Of a stretch of 64,000 nucleotides of DNA, positions 47,446-58,482 are shown piece after piece. The notes beneath the pieces were generated by a model. The model saw nothing but the letters and a program-made list of their open reading frames with translations. It did no database searches and had not been told where the DNA came from. Within the stretch, counting starts at the first letter, position 1; each line of letters begins with the position of its first letter. This stretch comes from Salinibacterium sp. ZJ450 (GTDB taxonomy: Bacteria > Actinomycetota > Actinomycetes > Actinomycetales > Microbacteriaceae), in the NCBI RefSeq assembly GCF_011751885.2, contig NZ_CP061771.1, positions 558,001 through 622,000 of the forward strand. Direction: 5' to 3'. Both the position numbers and the translations under genes were made by a program.

Positions 47446-49245
47446 ATGTCCGCGGAACCCACACCAGTTCCCACTGCGACGGTTCGCCCGCCAACCGGTC
47501 CGGAAATCCTGACCGGTTCCGGCGCCGTCCTGCGATCCCTCGAGAAGCTCGGCATCACCGACGTCTTCGGCCTGCCGGGCGGGGCGATCATGCCGTTCTA
47601 CGACGAGCTGATGTCGTCCACCACCATCCGCCACATCCTGGTGCGCCACGAGCAGGGTGCCGGCCATGCCGCGGAAGGCTATGCGTCCTCCTCCGGCCGG
47701 GTCGGTGTCGCGATCGCGACATCCGGACCCGGCGCCACCAACCTGGTCACCGCCATCGCCGACGCCCACATGGACTCGGTGCCGCTGCTGGCGATCACCG
47801 GTCAGGTGTTCTCGACGGTGATGGGCACCGACGCGTTCCAGGAGGTCGACATCGTGGGAATCACGATGCCGATCACCAAGCACTCGTTCCTGGTGACGAA
47901 GCCCGAGGACATCCCGGCGACGCTGGCCGCCGCGTACCAGATCGCCACCACCGGCCGTCCAGGACCGGTGCTGGTGGACATCACCAAGGACGCGCAGCAG
48001 AACAAGGCGCCATTTATCTGGCCGCCCAAGGTTGACCTGCCCGGCTACCGCCCCGTCACCAAGGCGCACGGCAAGCAGATCCAGGCCGCGGCGCAGATGC
48101 TGGCCGAGGCCAGCCAGCCGGTGTTCTATGTCGGCGGCGGCGTCATCCGCTCCGGCGCGTCCGCGGAACTGCTGACCCTCGCGGAAACCACCGGTGTGCC
48201 TGTGGTCACGACGCTGATGGCGCGCGGCGCTTTCCCCGACTCGCACGAGCAGCACCTCGGCATGCCCGGCATGCACGGCGCCGTTCCCGCGGTGCTCGGG
48301 CTGCAGGAAAGCGACCTGATCATCTCGCTCGGCGCGCGTTTCGACGACCGCGTCACCGGCAAGGTGAGCGAGTTCGCCCCGAACGCCAAGATCGTGCACG
48401 TCGACATCGACCCGGCCGAGATCTCGAAGATCCGCAACGCCGACGTGCCGATCGTGGGCGACGCCAAAGACGTCATCATCGACCTCACCGCGGCGTTCCT
48501 CGAGCAGATCAAGACGATCACGCCCGACTACCGCGAGTGGTGGAACCGCCTGAACCTGCTGCGCACGCAGTACCCGCTCGGCTACACCCCGACCGACGAC
48601 GGCCTGCTCGCTCCACAGGCGGTCATCGAACGCATCGGGCAGCTCAGCGGACCTGAAGCGGTGTACGCCGCCGGCGTCGGCCAGCACCAGATGTGGGCGG
48701 CGCAGTTCATCAAGTACGAGCGTCCGAACGCCTGGCTGAACTCCGGTGGCGCCGGAACCATGGGCTACGGTGTTCCGGCAGCGATGGGCGCCAAGGTCGC
48801 CAACCCCGACCGAGTGGTCTGGGCGATCGACGGCGACGGATGCTTCCAGATGACCAATCAGGAACTCGCGACCTGCACCATCAACAAGATCCCGATCAAG
48901 GTCGCGATCATCAACAACTCCTCGCTCGGCATGGTGCGCCAGTGGCAGACCCTGTTCTACGACGGACGCCACTCGTTCACCGACCTGAACACCGGCGCGG
49001 AAACGGCGATGATCCCCGACTTCGTCAAGATGGCCGACGCCTACGGTGCGCTCGGCATCCGGGTGACCAAGCCGGAAGAGGTGGATGCTGCGATCAAACT
49101 CGCGCTGGAAACCAACGACCGCCCAGTCGTGATCGACTTCATCGTGTCGCGCGACGCCATGGTGTGGCCGATGGTTCCGCAGGGCGTCGGCAACTCGTCG
49201 GTCCAGTACGCCCGTGAACACGCCCCCGAGTGGGACGAGGAGTAA
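47446..49245 (+). CDS. ilvB: Acetolactate synthase, large (catalytic) subunit
   Basis: 599 residues. ThDP-activating glutamate in [13 protein letters not shown], ThDP/Mg motif [12 protein letters not shown] through [13 protein letters not shown], and FAD-domain blocks ([13 protein letters not shown] near the middle) are complete. It condenses pyruvate to acetolactate or with 2-oxobutyrate. ATG follows AGAAGGA. ilvN starts 2 bp after the stop. Confidence 0.96.
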   Translation: MSAEPTPVPTATVRPPTGPEILTGSGAVLRSLEKLGITDVFGLPGGAIMPFYDELMSSTTIRHILVRHEQGAGHAAEGYASSSGRVGVAIATSGPGATNLVTAIADAHMDSVPLLAITGQVFSTVMGTDAFQEVDIVGITMPITKHSFLVTKPEDIPATLAAAYQIATTGRPGPVLVDITKDAQQNKAPFIWPPKVDLPGYRPVTKAHGKQIQAAAQMLAEASQPVFYVGGGVIRSGASAELLTLAETTGVPVVTTLMARGAFPDSHEQHLGMPGMHGAVPAVLGLQESDLIISLGARFDDRVTGKVSEFAPNAKIVHVDIDPAEISKIRNADVPIVGDAKDVIIDLTAAFLEQIKTITPDYREWWNRLNLLRTQYPLGYTPTDDGLLAPQAVIERIGQLSGPEAVYAAGVGQHQMWAAQFIKYERPNAWLNSGGAGTMGYGVPAAMGAKVANPDRVVWAIDGDGCFQMTNQELATCTINKIPIKVAIINNSSLGMVRQWQTLFYDGRHSFTDLNTGAETAMIPDFVKMADAYGALGIRVTKPEEVDAAIKLALETNDRPVVIDFIVSRDAMVWPMVPQGVGNSSVQYAREHAPEWDEE

Positions 49246-49247
49246 AG

Positions 49248-49754
49248 ATGTCGCACGTTCTCTCCCTGCTCGTCGAAGACAAGCCGGGTCTGCTGACCCG
49301 CGTCGCCGGCCTGTTCGCCCGGCGCGGCTTCAACATCGAGTCGCTCGCCGTCGGCAAGAGCGAAATCGCCGGACTGTCGCGCATCACTGTCGTGGTGGAT
49401 GTCGAGGAGCTTCCGCTCGAGCAGGTCACCAAGCAGCTGAACAAGCTGGTCAACGTGATCAAGATCGTCGAACTCGACCCGTCGCAGTCGGTGCAGCGCG
49501 AGCACCTACTGGTGAAGATCAAGGTCGACAACGTCACCCGCTCGCAGGTGCTCGAAGCGGTCACCCTGTTCCGCGCCCGCGTGGTCGATGTCGCTACCGA
49601 CGCACTCGTGGTCGAGGTCACCGGCGACAGCGGCAAGGTGCAGGCCTTCCTGCGCGTCGTCGAGCCATTCGGCATCCGGGAACTGGCCCAGTCCGGCCTG
49701 CTCGCCATCGGCCGTGGCTCGAAAAGCATCACCGAACGCCTTTTCAAGAACTAG
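49248..49754 (+). CDS. ilvN: Acetolactate synthase, small regulatory subunit
   Basis: 168 residues. N-terminal ACT domain (HVLSLLVEDKPGLLTRVAGL, then FARRGFNIESLAVG) confers valine feedback, followed by the ALS_ss_C domain (GIRELAQSGLLAIGRG). GAGGAG in the end of ilvB is the ribosome site for ATG 49248. It forms the holoenzyme with IlvB. Confidence 0.95.
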   Translation: MSHVLSLLVEDKPGLLTRVAGLFARRGFNIESLAVGKSEIAGLSRITVVVDVEELPLEQVTKQLNKLVNVIKIVELDPSQSVQREHLLVKIKVDNVTRSQVLEAVTLFRARVVDVATDALVVEVTGDSGKVQAFLRVVEPFGIRELAQSGLLAIGRGSKSITERLFKN

Positions 49755-50810
<1,056 letters not shown>

Positions 50811-50876
50811 GTAGCCACCCGCCGAGAGGGGAGCGTCGCGAGCGAAGCGAGTGACGCGTCTCGACAGCAGGCATCA

Positions 50877-50912
50877 GGGGCGCATCCGGTTCACACCGGG
50901 TGCGCCCCTTTT
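50877..50912 (+). terminator. Intrinsic terminator after ilvC
   Basis: GGGGCGCATCCGG pairs with CCGGGTGCGCCCC (one mismatch) around a 6-base loop, followed by TTTT. It closes the ilv operon. Confidence 0.88.
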
Positions 50913-51171
50913 CGCGTGCGCGGGGATCGGTGCCGGGCCACCGGGGGCACGTTGGCTCGGGCGGAGTTCGGCGGCTCGGACGGACGTTTTTCGCTGAAAC
51001 GGTCCTCCCGAGCCGACTATCTCCGACCGAGCAGGCGTGTGTGGGCCGGTCGGGCCCCGCGCGCGTGGGCCGCCGGACCGGGTGGGCCGCCCGGTGATGC
51101 GCCGCGGGATGTTCACCGGCCCGACACGACCGGGATAGTGCTCGTTCACAGGCACCCGCGAGGGTGGCCGC
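50913..51171. other. Intergenic region between ilvC terminator and the secreted phosphatase gene
   Basis: GC-rich with no convincing frame. Between ilvC and its terminator (50831-50860) a GCGTCGCGAGCGAAGCGAG palindrome-like stretch is present. The last 100 bases should hold the promoter of the next gene, but I see no clear consensus. Confidence 0.4.
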
Positions 51172-54100
51172 GTGGCCACACGTGCGCTCGTACTTGTCCT
51201 CTCTGCTGCGGTTGCGGCATCCGCTCTCACCGTCGTTCCGGCGCAGGGGAGTGTGGCCGCGGCGTCTTCGTCAGGCCCGGTGCTGATCAACGAGGTCAGC
51301 AACGACCCGGAGGACGGATTCTTCGAGCTGCGCAACTGGGGTACCGCGCCGGTGGATCTGCACGGATGGCGCGTCTACCGCTGCACCGAGGAGGGCCTGC
51401 GCAGCAACAGCGGCCACCCGGAGATCACCCTCTCCGGCGTGCTCGCCCCGGGTGAGCTGTACACGGTCGCGCTGGCCGGAGCCGACCTGCAGCGGCCGCA
51501 GGCGCGGTTCACCCCGACGCTCGGCCAGACCGGGTTCGGGCTGTTTGTCGAGTCCGGGACCGGCAACCGCGTCGACTCGATCGGCGTCTACCCCACGCAG
51601 CCATGGCCGACCCGCAGCGAGTGCACGATCGACGCAAACCTGCCGGCGACGCTCGCCTTCGCCCGAGCCGAGAGCTGGCAGCGCACCGGCGCGACCGGGG
51701 ACCCGGTCGCGGACTTTATCACCGCAGCGGCAACGCCCGGCGATCAGAACGCGCGCACGCCGGTCGCCGAGCCGCGCGGTGGGGTGCTGATCAGTGAGGT
51801 CGCTCCGGCCGGTCCGGCGGGCAAGGCCGACGACTTCGTCGAACTGGTCAACGCCGGCAGCGAGCCGGTTGATCTCGCCGGCTGGCAGCTGTACCGCTGC
51901 ACCGCGCAAGGCCAGCTGAGTCATGACACGCTGCAGACCGTCCTGCACGGGGTGCTCCGGCCGGGAGACCGGTTCGTCGCCGGTGGGCCCGGCTTCGTCG
52001 GCGCGACGGATGCCCGGTACTCGACCAGCCTCGCCGACGGCGGGTTCGGGGTCGCGGTGCACGACGCCGCCGGCGCGCTCGTTGACGAGGTCGCGGTCTC
52101 CGCGTACGCCGACAGCGCCTGCCAGAGCGGCCATGACAAACTGCCGGCCATCCTCGACTTCGGCGCCGGCGAGTCCTACCAGCGCGTCGGACCGGGGTTC
52201 ATCATCGCCGGGCGCACGCCGGGCACCGCGAACGCGACCGAGGACACGGCCCTGTTCCGGCAGCAGCCCGACCCGGGCCGCGCCGTGCAGATCAGCGAAC
52301 TCGCCACCGACCCGGCCAGCCTGCCGGGCACCCAGCAGAACTTCATCGAACTGCACAACGTCAGCGACCACACCGTGCACCTCGATGGCTGGCGGATCTA
52401 CCGGTGTGAGTCCAGCGGCATCCGCTCGGCGGACCCGCAGCTGGTCATTCCCGGCGGCACCCGGCTGGCGCCCGGTGCGCGTTTCGTCGCGGCGCGGGAG
52501 GGCACGGCGCTCGCCGGGAACGCGGATGCCGCCTACCCGGTCGCCCTGAACTTCCTCGGCGGCGGGGTGTGGGTCGGCGACTCTCGCGGCCGACTGATCG
52601 ACCGGGTCGGCGTGTTCCAGCAGAACGAGATGGATGCCCCGATCGAGGTGCCGAGTCCGTGCACGAATGGGCTCGCGGCGAGCACGTTCGCGCCGGACCG
52701 GCTGGCCGGCGAGAGCTACCAGCGCGTCGCTGCCACCGGCGACGACGCCGACGACTTCACCGTGGCGAAGGCCACCCCCGGTGCCCGCCTCGTCGCGCGG
52801 GCCGACGCAGCGCAGGCCGGGGTCGAGCCGGTGCCGCTTGCCGCAGGGCCCACGCGGGCGCGCACCGTGAGCCGTGCGGATGACGCCGCACCGGCGCGAC
52901 TGGACACCGCTCGCATCCTCGACGCCTGGGCTGGCGCGTCAGACGGATACCTGACCGAACGAGTGGGCGAGGGGGAGCGCAGCCTCTCCGTTGAGGCGCT
53001 CTCGGCGCAGGACGACGGCTACCGATTCCCGTACCAGCGCTTCCTGCTGGACGCCGCCAGCCTCGGCGAGGAGCCGCGGGTGGTCTGGACCGGCAGCGTC
53101 CCGGGCCGGAGCGAGGCGCAACTCTCCGTCTGGGACTGGCAGGCGAACGCGTGGCGGCTGCTTGACAGTGGTGCCGGAGACATTGGTGGCGGAGATCGTG
53201 GTGCCGGAGATGATGGTGCCGGCGACGGCGGCGCGGGCAACCCGGTCACCTTGGACGGCAGGATCGCGGCATCCGATATTCTCCGCGGCATGGTGACCGT
53301 GCTGGTTCAGAACGGTCCCCGCACGCGTTCGCCGTTCGCTGCGGCGACTGACGGCCAGTTCGAGCACCCGGACAGCTACGACTTCGCGGTGTCCCATGTC
53401 ACCGACACCCAGTACCTCACCGAGACCTATCCCGACGTGTACCGGGACCTCGTGGGCTGGATCCTCGAAAACCGGGACGAGCGCAAGATCGAGTTCGTCA
53501 CGCACACCGGCGACCTGGTGCAGAACTGGGTCGACCCGAACCAGGCGGAACCGCGGGCGCGCCGCGAGTTCGAGCGGGCATCGGCGATCCAGGCGACCCT
53601 CGATGCGGCCGGCGTGCCGAACAGCGTGCTGCCAGGCAATCACGACAACATCCGGGGCGTGGACAACGGGTTGTTCAACGAGTTCTTCGGCCCGGCGCGC
53701 TATGAGGCCGCCGACTGGTACGGCGGGTCGATCGCGCCGGACGATAACAGCGCCAACTTCAGCACCTTTGAGGCATCCGGGGCGCGGATGCTCATGCTGT
53801 CGCTGCCGTACGGCTACGGGGAGCGCGAGCTGAGCTGGGCCGAACAGGTGGTTGCCGCGCATCCCGATCACAACGTGGTCGTGTCAACCCATGAACACGT
53901 GACGCCGAAGGATGCGTCGGCAGCGGCCTCCCGGTCGACGAGTTCCCGCTGGCTGTCCCGCGCCGACGAGCTGTGGAACCGGGTGATCGCGCCGCACCGG
54001 AACGTGGTGCTGGTGCTCTCCGGGCACTTCCACGGCCTCGGCCAGATTGTCACCGAGAACGCCGGCGGACTGCCCGGGCACACCGTGGTGGAACTGGTCG

Positions 54101-54447
54101 CCGACTACCAGGAGTTCCGCACCCACGCCGGCGACCGCGCCACCGGGTTCCAGCGGCTGCTCCAGGTCGACCTCGGCTCCGGGCAGGTGGCGGTGAACAC
54201 GTTCTCGCACCGGCTGGGCGAGACCGCCAGCCACGAGTACGACTACCGGCAGTTTGTTCCGGATGACGGTCGCGCCAGCACCCCGTCGAACGGACGCCCG
54301 TGGCAGGTCATCACCGAGGGTCTGCAGCACCGCTACACCGAGCTCGACGACGAGTTCGTGGTGCAGCTGGAGCTGCAGTACGAGAAAGCGGTCACGACCA
54401 GCGGGCTGGAGCTGCGCGGGACGGAGCGGCTGAGCGCGCGCGGCTGA
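51172..54447 (+). CDS. Secreted protein with three lamin-tail (LTD)-like repeats and a calcineurin-type metallophosphatase domain
   Basis: 1,091 residues. A signal peptide (residues 1-32, LVLVLSAAVAASALTVVPAQG) is followed by three LTD-like repeats at about 38-180, 202-350 and 370-535. Each has I(N/S)E(V/L), then FxEL and a D/H-LxGWxxYRC block with cysteine pairs. A linker, a beta domain (to about 690) and a glycine/aspartate-rich stretch follow. The phosphoesterase spans about 740-1050 with DTQY, THTGDLVQNW, PGNHDN, STHEH and GHFHGLG, so all metal ligands are present. It likely cleaves phosphate esters outside the cell, perhaps of nucleic acids or lipids. The GTG start has no good ribosome site. 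Confidence 0.82.
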   Translation: MATRALVLVLSAAVAASALTVVPAQGSVAAASSSGPVLINEVSNDPEDGFFELRNWGTAPVDLHGWRVYRCTEEGLRSNSGHPEITLSGVLAPGELYTVALAGADLQRPQARFTPTLGQTGFGLFVESGTGNRVDSIGVYPTQPWPTRSECTIDANLPATLAFARAESWQRTGATGDPVADFITAAATPGDQNARTPVAEPRGGVLISEVAPAGPAGKADDFVELVNAGSEPVDLAGWQLYRCTAQGQLSHDTLQTVLHGVLRPGDRFVAGGPGFVGATDARYSTSLADGGFGVAVHDAAGALVDEVAVSAYADSACQSGHDKLPAILDFGAGESYQRVGPGFIIAGRTPGTANATEDTALFRQQPDPGRAVQISELATDPASLPGTQQNFIELHNVSDHTVHLDGWRIYRCESSGIRSADPQLVIPGGTRLAPGARFVAAREGTALAGNADAAYPVALNFLGGGVWVGDSRGRLIDRVGVFQQNEMDAPIEVPSPCTNGLAASTFAPDRLAGESYQRVAATGDDADDFTVAKATPGARLVARADAAQAGVEPVPLAAGPTRARTVSRADDAAPARLDTARILDAWAGASDGYLTERVGEGERSLSVEALSAQDDGYRFPYQRFLLDAASLGEEPRVVWTGSVPGRSEAQLSVWDWQANAWRLLDSGAGDIGGGDRGAGDDGAGDGGAGNPVTLDGRIAASDILRGMVTVLVQNGPRTRSPFAAATDGQFEHPDSYDFAVSHVTDTQYLTETYPDVYRDLVGWILENRDERKIEFVTHTGDLVQNWVDPNQAEPRARREFERASAIQATLDAAGVPNSVLPGNHDNIRGVDNGLFNEFFGPARYEAADWYGGSIAPDDNSANFSTFEASGARMLMLSLPYGYGERELSWAEQVVAAHPDHNVVVSTHEHVTPKDASAAASRSTSSRWLSRADELWNRVIAPHRNVVLVLSGHFHGLGQIVTENAGGLPGHTVVELVADYQEFRTHAGDRATGFQRLLQVDLGSGQVAVNTFSHRLGETASHEYDYRQFVPDDGRASTPSNGRPWQVITEGLQHRYTELDDEFVVQLELQYEKAVTTSGLELRGTERLSARG

Positions 54448-54609
54448 CCGGGGCGCTGGCGGCGGCCGGGTTGCTCCCGGCCTGGTGCGCGGACGGCTGG
54501 CGCCGGCAGCGATCCGCCGCGGCGCGCAGAACGGCAGTGATACGGCCCGGCGCGCCGCTCATTTTCGACGACACGCCGCAGCGACCGGCGGATCACTGAC
54601 TTTCTGCGC

Positions 54610-54741
54610 GGGCACCTTCGCACTACGGGCACTCTCGCCGGCGGGGCGCCTCACGCGGCGGGCACCCTCACATGGCGGGCACCCTCACACGGCGGCACCC
54701 GCACACGCCGGGCAATCTCGCGCGGCGACACCCGCGACGCC
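54610..54741. repeat. Degenerate 17-bp tandem repeat (about eight units)
   Basis: Successive units begin at 54610, 54627, 54643, 54660, 54677, 54694, 54710 and 54727. The clearest are GGGCACCCTCACATGGC (54660) and GGGCACCCTCACACGGC (54677); others differ at 2-6 positions, with a 15-17 bp period. It lies in the gap between the convergent phosphatase and pncB genes. The rest of the 315-bp gap (54448-54609) shows no gene. Confidence 0.75.
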
Positions 54742-54762
54742 GCGCGGATGCCTGGGGTCAGG

Positions 54763-56052
54763 TCAGCGGAAGACGGTGTCCAGCACCGGCTCGCCGCGGC
54801 TGAGGCGGAGCGCCTCCGCCGGCAGCTCCGCGACCGCGGCCGCACGATGCTCTCGGGCCAGCGTCGTGCCCGGCTGACCGCGGTAGCGCTCGTCCGCGAC
54901 ACCGTCGGTGATGAGCGGCACCTGAAGCAGTCGCCCGGTGCCCTCCGGCACTGTGGTCTCGACGTACACCGTCTCCTCGGTCGCGACACCGCCGACCAGG
55001 GTGCGCACGGCGTCCTTGCGGCCCGCGATCGACACCTTGTCGGCCGACTTCTTCGCCACCGGGATCCAGGCGCCCGCGTCATCCACGTGCGCCACCAGCT
55101 TGTAGACCATCCCCATCGCGGGCGCGCCGGAACCGGTGACCACCTGCGTGCCCACCCCGTAGGCGTCGACCGGCGAGGCCGCGAGGGCGGCGATGGTGTG
55201 CTCGTCGAGGTCGTTGGTGACGGTGATCCTGGTGTTCAGCGCGCCGAGCGAGTCGAGCTGCTTGCGCACGTCCCGCACCACCACCGGCAGGTCGCCGGAG
55301 TCGATCCGCACCGCGCCAAGCCCCGGCCCGGCGACACGCACCGCGGTCTCGATGGCGGTGGGGATGTCGAAGGTGTCCACGAGCAGCGTCGTTCCGACGC
55401 CCATCGCCGCGATCTGCGCGCGGAAGGCCTCCTCCTCGCTGTCGTGCAGCAGGGTGAAGGAGTGCGCGGCGGTGCCCATCGTGGGCACGCCCCAGGACCG
55501 GCCCGCCTCGAGGTTGCTGGTGGACGAGAACCCGGCGATGTACGCGGCCCGTGACGCGGCGACGGCGCTGCGCTCGCCGACCCGGCGGGCACCCATCTCG
55601 GCGAGCGGGCGGCCCTCGGCCGCGGACACCATGCGCGAGGCCGCGGTCGCCACCGCGGTGTCGTAGTTGAGGATACTGAGCGCCACCGTCTCGAGCAGCA
55701 CCGCCTCGGCGAAGGTGCCCTCGATCTCGAGAACCGGGGATCCGGGAAAGTACACCTCGCCCTCGCGGTAGCCGCGGATGCTGCCGCTGAACCGGTAGGA
55801 CTCCAGATAGTCGAGCGTCTCGGCGTTCACCACGTCGTTGTCGCGCAACCAGGTGAGCTCGGCATCTCCGAACCGGAATTGCTCGATGGCATCCAGCAGG
55901 CGTCCGGTCCCGGCGAGCACCCCGTACCGGCGGGCGCCGGGCAGTCGACGGCCGAACACCTCGAACACGCAGCGGCGGTCGTGTCGGCCACTGGCTAGCG
56001 CCGCCTCCACCATGGTCAGTTCATAGCGGTCGGTCAGCAGGGCGGTGCTCAT
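54763..56052 (-). CDS. pncB: Nicotinate phosphoribosyltransferase
   Basis: 429 residues from ATG 56052 (a 16-codon extension upstream is less likely). N-terminal TDRYELTMVEAAL, the catalytic FS(S)TSNLEAGR region, the phosphoribosyl site VGTQVVTGSGAPAMGMVYKL and DSGDLPVVVRDV are family hallmarks. It makes nicotinate mononucleotide from nicotinate and PRPP for NAD salvage. Divergent from murI across a short gap, with the tandem repeat just past its stop. Confidence 0.93.
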   Translation of the reverse strand: MSTALLTDRYELTMVEAALASGRHDRRCVFEVFGRRLPGARRYGVLAGTGRLLDAIEQFRFGDAELTWLRDNDVVNAETLDYLESYRFSGSIRGYREGEVYFPGSPVLEIEGTFAEAVLLETVALSILNYDTAVATAASRMVSAAEGRPLAEMGARRVGERSAVAASRAAYIAGFSSTSNLEAGRSWGVPTMGTAAHSFTLLHDSEEEAFRAQIAAMGVGTTLLVDTFDIPTAIETAVRVAGPGLGAVRIDSGDLPVVVRDVRKQLDSLGALNTRITVTNDLDEHTIAALAASPVDAYGVGTQVVTGSGAPAMGMVYKLVAHVDDAGAWIPVAKKSADKVSIAGRKDAVRTLVGGVATEETVYVETTVPEGTGRLLQVPLITDGVADERYRGQPGTTLAREHRAAAVAELPAEALRLSRGEPVLDTVFR

Positions 56053-56126
56053 AGGGGAAAGCCTATCCGTGGCGGTGCGCCTCCCGGTTTCGGCGCTCAC
56101 GGGCAGGTCGCCTAGGCTTGGTTGTC

Positions 56127-56966
56127 GTGACCGACGCGCCCATTGGAGTCTTCGACAGCGGTGTCGGCGGACTGACCGTGGCCCGCGCGATCATCGATCA
56201 GCTGCCGAACGAACGCATCCTCTATGTCGGGGACACCGCCCGCTCACCGTATGGGCCGAAGCGGATCGCGGCGGTGCGCGAGTACGCCCTCGAGGTGCTC
56301 GATGACATGGTGGCATCCGGGGTGAAAATGCTCGTGATCGCCTGCAACACGGCGTCGGCGGCGATGTTCCGCGACGCGCGCGAGCGGTTCACCGAGGGAC
56401 ACGGCATCCCGGTGCTCGAGGTGATCCAGCCGGCCGTGCGCTCGGCGGTGCGCAAGACCCGCAACAAGCGCATCGGTGTGATCGGCACCCGTGGCACCAT
56501 CAAGTCCCGCGCCTACGAAGATGCCTTCGTCGCCGACCCCGAGCTGGAAATCTTCACCCAGGCCTGCCCGCGCTTCGTGGAGTTCGTCGAAGCCGGGGTC
56601 ACCAGCGGCCCCGAACTGTTCCAGGTGGCCGAGGAGTACCTGCATCCGTTGAAGCAGGCCGACATCGACACGCTCGTGCTCGGCTGCACGCACTACCCGC
56701 TGATGTCGGCCGCCATCCAGTACGTGATGGGTCGCCACGTGTCGCTGGTGTCAAGCGCCGAGGAAACCGCATACGACGTGTACCGGATGCTGGTGAAGCA
56801 CTCACTGCTGCGCACCGCGCCGACCCCGCCGGCTCACCTGTTCGAGGCCACCGGCGCCAACAAGCAGGAGTTCCTGCACCTCGCCACCCGATTCCTCGGC
56901 CCGGAGGTCACCCGCGTGGAGACCTTCGAGACCGGCACGATTGATCTGCCCACCCAGAGAAAGTGA
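56127..56966 (+). CDS. murI: Glutamate racemase
   Basis: 279 residues from GTG 56127. Catalytic cysteines are in [10 protein letters not shown] and [25 protein letters not shown] and [13 protein letters not shown] are classic. It supplies D-glutamate for peptidoglycan. A TAGGCT lies eight bases before the start. It leads the murI-rph-rdgB cluster common in actinobacteria. Confidence 0.95.
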   Translation: MTDAPIGVFDSGVGGLTVARAIIDQLPNERILYVGDTARSPYGPKRIAAVREYALEVLDDMVASGVKMLVIACNTASAAMFRDARERFTEGHGIPVLEVIQPAVRSAVRKTRNKRIGVIGTRGTIKSRAYEDAFVADPELEIFTQACPRFVEFVEAGVTSGPELFQVAEEYLHPLKQADIDTLVLGCTHYPLMSAAIQYVMGRHVSLVSSAEETAYDVYRMLVKHSLLRTAPTPPAHLFEATGANKQEFLHLATRFLGPEVTRVETFETGTIDLPTQRK

Positions 56967-56970
56967 ACGA

Positions 56971-57708
56971 ATGACCCGCACAGACGGCCGGGAGGCCAAC
57001 CAACTTCGCCCGATCACGATCGAGCGGGGCTGGAGCAAGCAGGCCGAGGGCAGCGCCCTCATCTCGTTCGGCGACACCAAGGTGCTCTGCACCGCGTCGT
57101 TCACCAATGGGGTGCCGCGCTGGTTGACCGGCAAGGGCAAGGGCTGGGTCACCGCCGAGTACTCGATGCTGCCGCGCGCCACCAACAGCCGCTCCGACCG
57201 TGAATCGGTGAAGGGCAAGATCGGCGGACGCACCCACGAGATCTCCCGCCTGATCGGGCGCAGCCTGCGCGCGGTGATCGACACCAAGGCGCTCGGCGAG
57301 AACACCATCGTCATCGACTGCGACGTGCTGCAGGCCGACGGCGGCACCCGGACCGCGGCGATCACCGGCGCCTATGTCGCGCTCGCCGACGCCATCGAGT
57401 GGGCGCGGGAGAAGAAGTTCATCGGCCAGAAGGCCACCCCGCTGATCGACAGTGTCGCCGCGGTCAGCGTCGGCATCATCGACGGTGTTCCCATGCTCGA
57501 TTTGGCATATGTCGAAGACGTGCGTGCCGAGACCGACATGAACGTGGTCGTCACCGGCCGCGGCCTGTTCGTCGAGGTGCAGGGCACCGCGGAAGGCGCC
57601 CCGTTCGACCGCCGCGAGCTGGGCGAGCTGCTCGACCTGGGCGTCGCCGGCGGCGAGGAACTCACCCGGCTGCAGCTGGCGGCCCTCGCGGCATCCGTTC
57701 CCGCCTGA
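56971..57708 (+). CDS. rph: Ribonuclease PH
   Basis: 245 residues. The phosphorolytic RNase fold with [50 protein letters not shown] and [22 protein letters not shown] is complete. It trims tRNA 3' ends with phosphate. Four bases after murI; overlaps rdgB by one base. Confidence 0.96.
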   Translation: MTRTDGREANQLRPITIERGWSKQAEGSALISFGDTKVLCTASFTNGVPRWLTGKGKGWVTAEYSMLPRATNSRSDRESVKGKIGGRTHEISRLIGRSLRAVIDTKALGENTIVIDCDVLQADGGTRTAAITGAYVALADAIEWAREKKFIGQKATPLIDSVAAVSVGIIDGVPMLDLAYVEDVRAETDMNVVVTGRGLFVEVQGTAEGAPFDRRELGELLDLGVAGGEELTRLQLAALAASVPA

Positions 57709-58283
57709 TGAAGATCGTCCTCGCCACCCACAACGCTCACAAGGTGGAGGAGCTGCGGCGCATCCTCGGCCCCGCGCTCGGCGACCACGAACTGATCGGC
57801 TATGACGGACCGGAGCCGATCGAGGACGGCGACAGCTTCGAGGCGAACGCGCTGATCAAGGCGCGGGCCGCGGCCGCGCACACCGGGCTGCCGGCGCTCG
57901 CCGACGACAGCGGCATTTCGGTGGCCGCGCTCGGTGGGGAGCCGGGCATCCACTCGGCGCGGTACGCCGGTACGCGCAACGATCGGGACAACAACGAACT
58001 GCTGTTGGCCAACCTGGCGGATGTCGCGGACCGCTCCGCCGCGTTCGAGTGCGCCGCGGCCTTCGTCGACGGCGCGTTCGAGCATGTAGCGCGGGGGGTC
58101 TGGCCGGGCGAGGTGCTGCCCGCGGCATCCGGAACGAACGGATTCGGCTACGACCCGATCTTCCAGCCGGAGGGTCATGACGTGTCGTCGGCCGAACTCG
58201 CCCCGGAGGAGAAGAACGCGATCAGCCACCGGGCGCGGGCCTTCGCCGCGATCATGCCGGTGGTGCGGGAGCGTTTGGGCTAG
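57708..58283 (+). CDS. rdgB: XTP/dITP pyrophosphatase (HAM1/RdgB family)
   Basis: 191 residues. IVLATHNAHKVEE nucleotide loop, FEANALIKARAAA, ADDSGISVAALGGEPGIHSARYAG and GTNGFGYDPIF are diagnostic. It hydrolyses non-canonical purine nucleotides to protect DNA. The ATG shares its first base with the rph stop (TGATG). Confidence 0.95.
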   Translation: MKIVLATHNAHKVEELRRILGPALGDHELIGYDGPEPIEDGDSFEANALIKARAAAAHTGLPALADDSGISVAALGGEPGIHSARYAGTRNDRDNNELLLANLADVADRSAAFECAAAFVDGAFEHVARGVWPGEVLPAASGTNGFGYDPIFQPEGHDVSSAELAPEEKNAISHRARAFAAIMPVVRERLG

Positions 58284-58482
58284 TCGCCGGCCGACCGGTC
58301 GGGCGGCACCCGTCGTATTGGCGGTGCGGGGTGTCCGTCCCAGAGGAGACGCGGCACCACGCCGCGGTAGCGAGCCAGTTGGCACGGCGAGTCGCCGCAA
58401 CTCCTTCGCGACGAACGTAATCGGCGGGATGGGTGCGCGAGACCGCGCCGCCAGGCGCGCATCCGCTCGGTAGCCTTGAGGC

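Noticed and set aside
54610-54741. CRISPR array
   Set aside because: The 17-bp units are adjacent and degenerate, with no spacers and no cas genes nearby.
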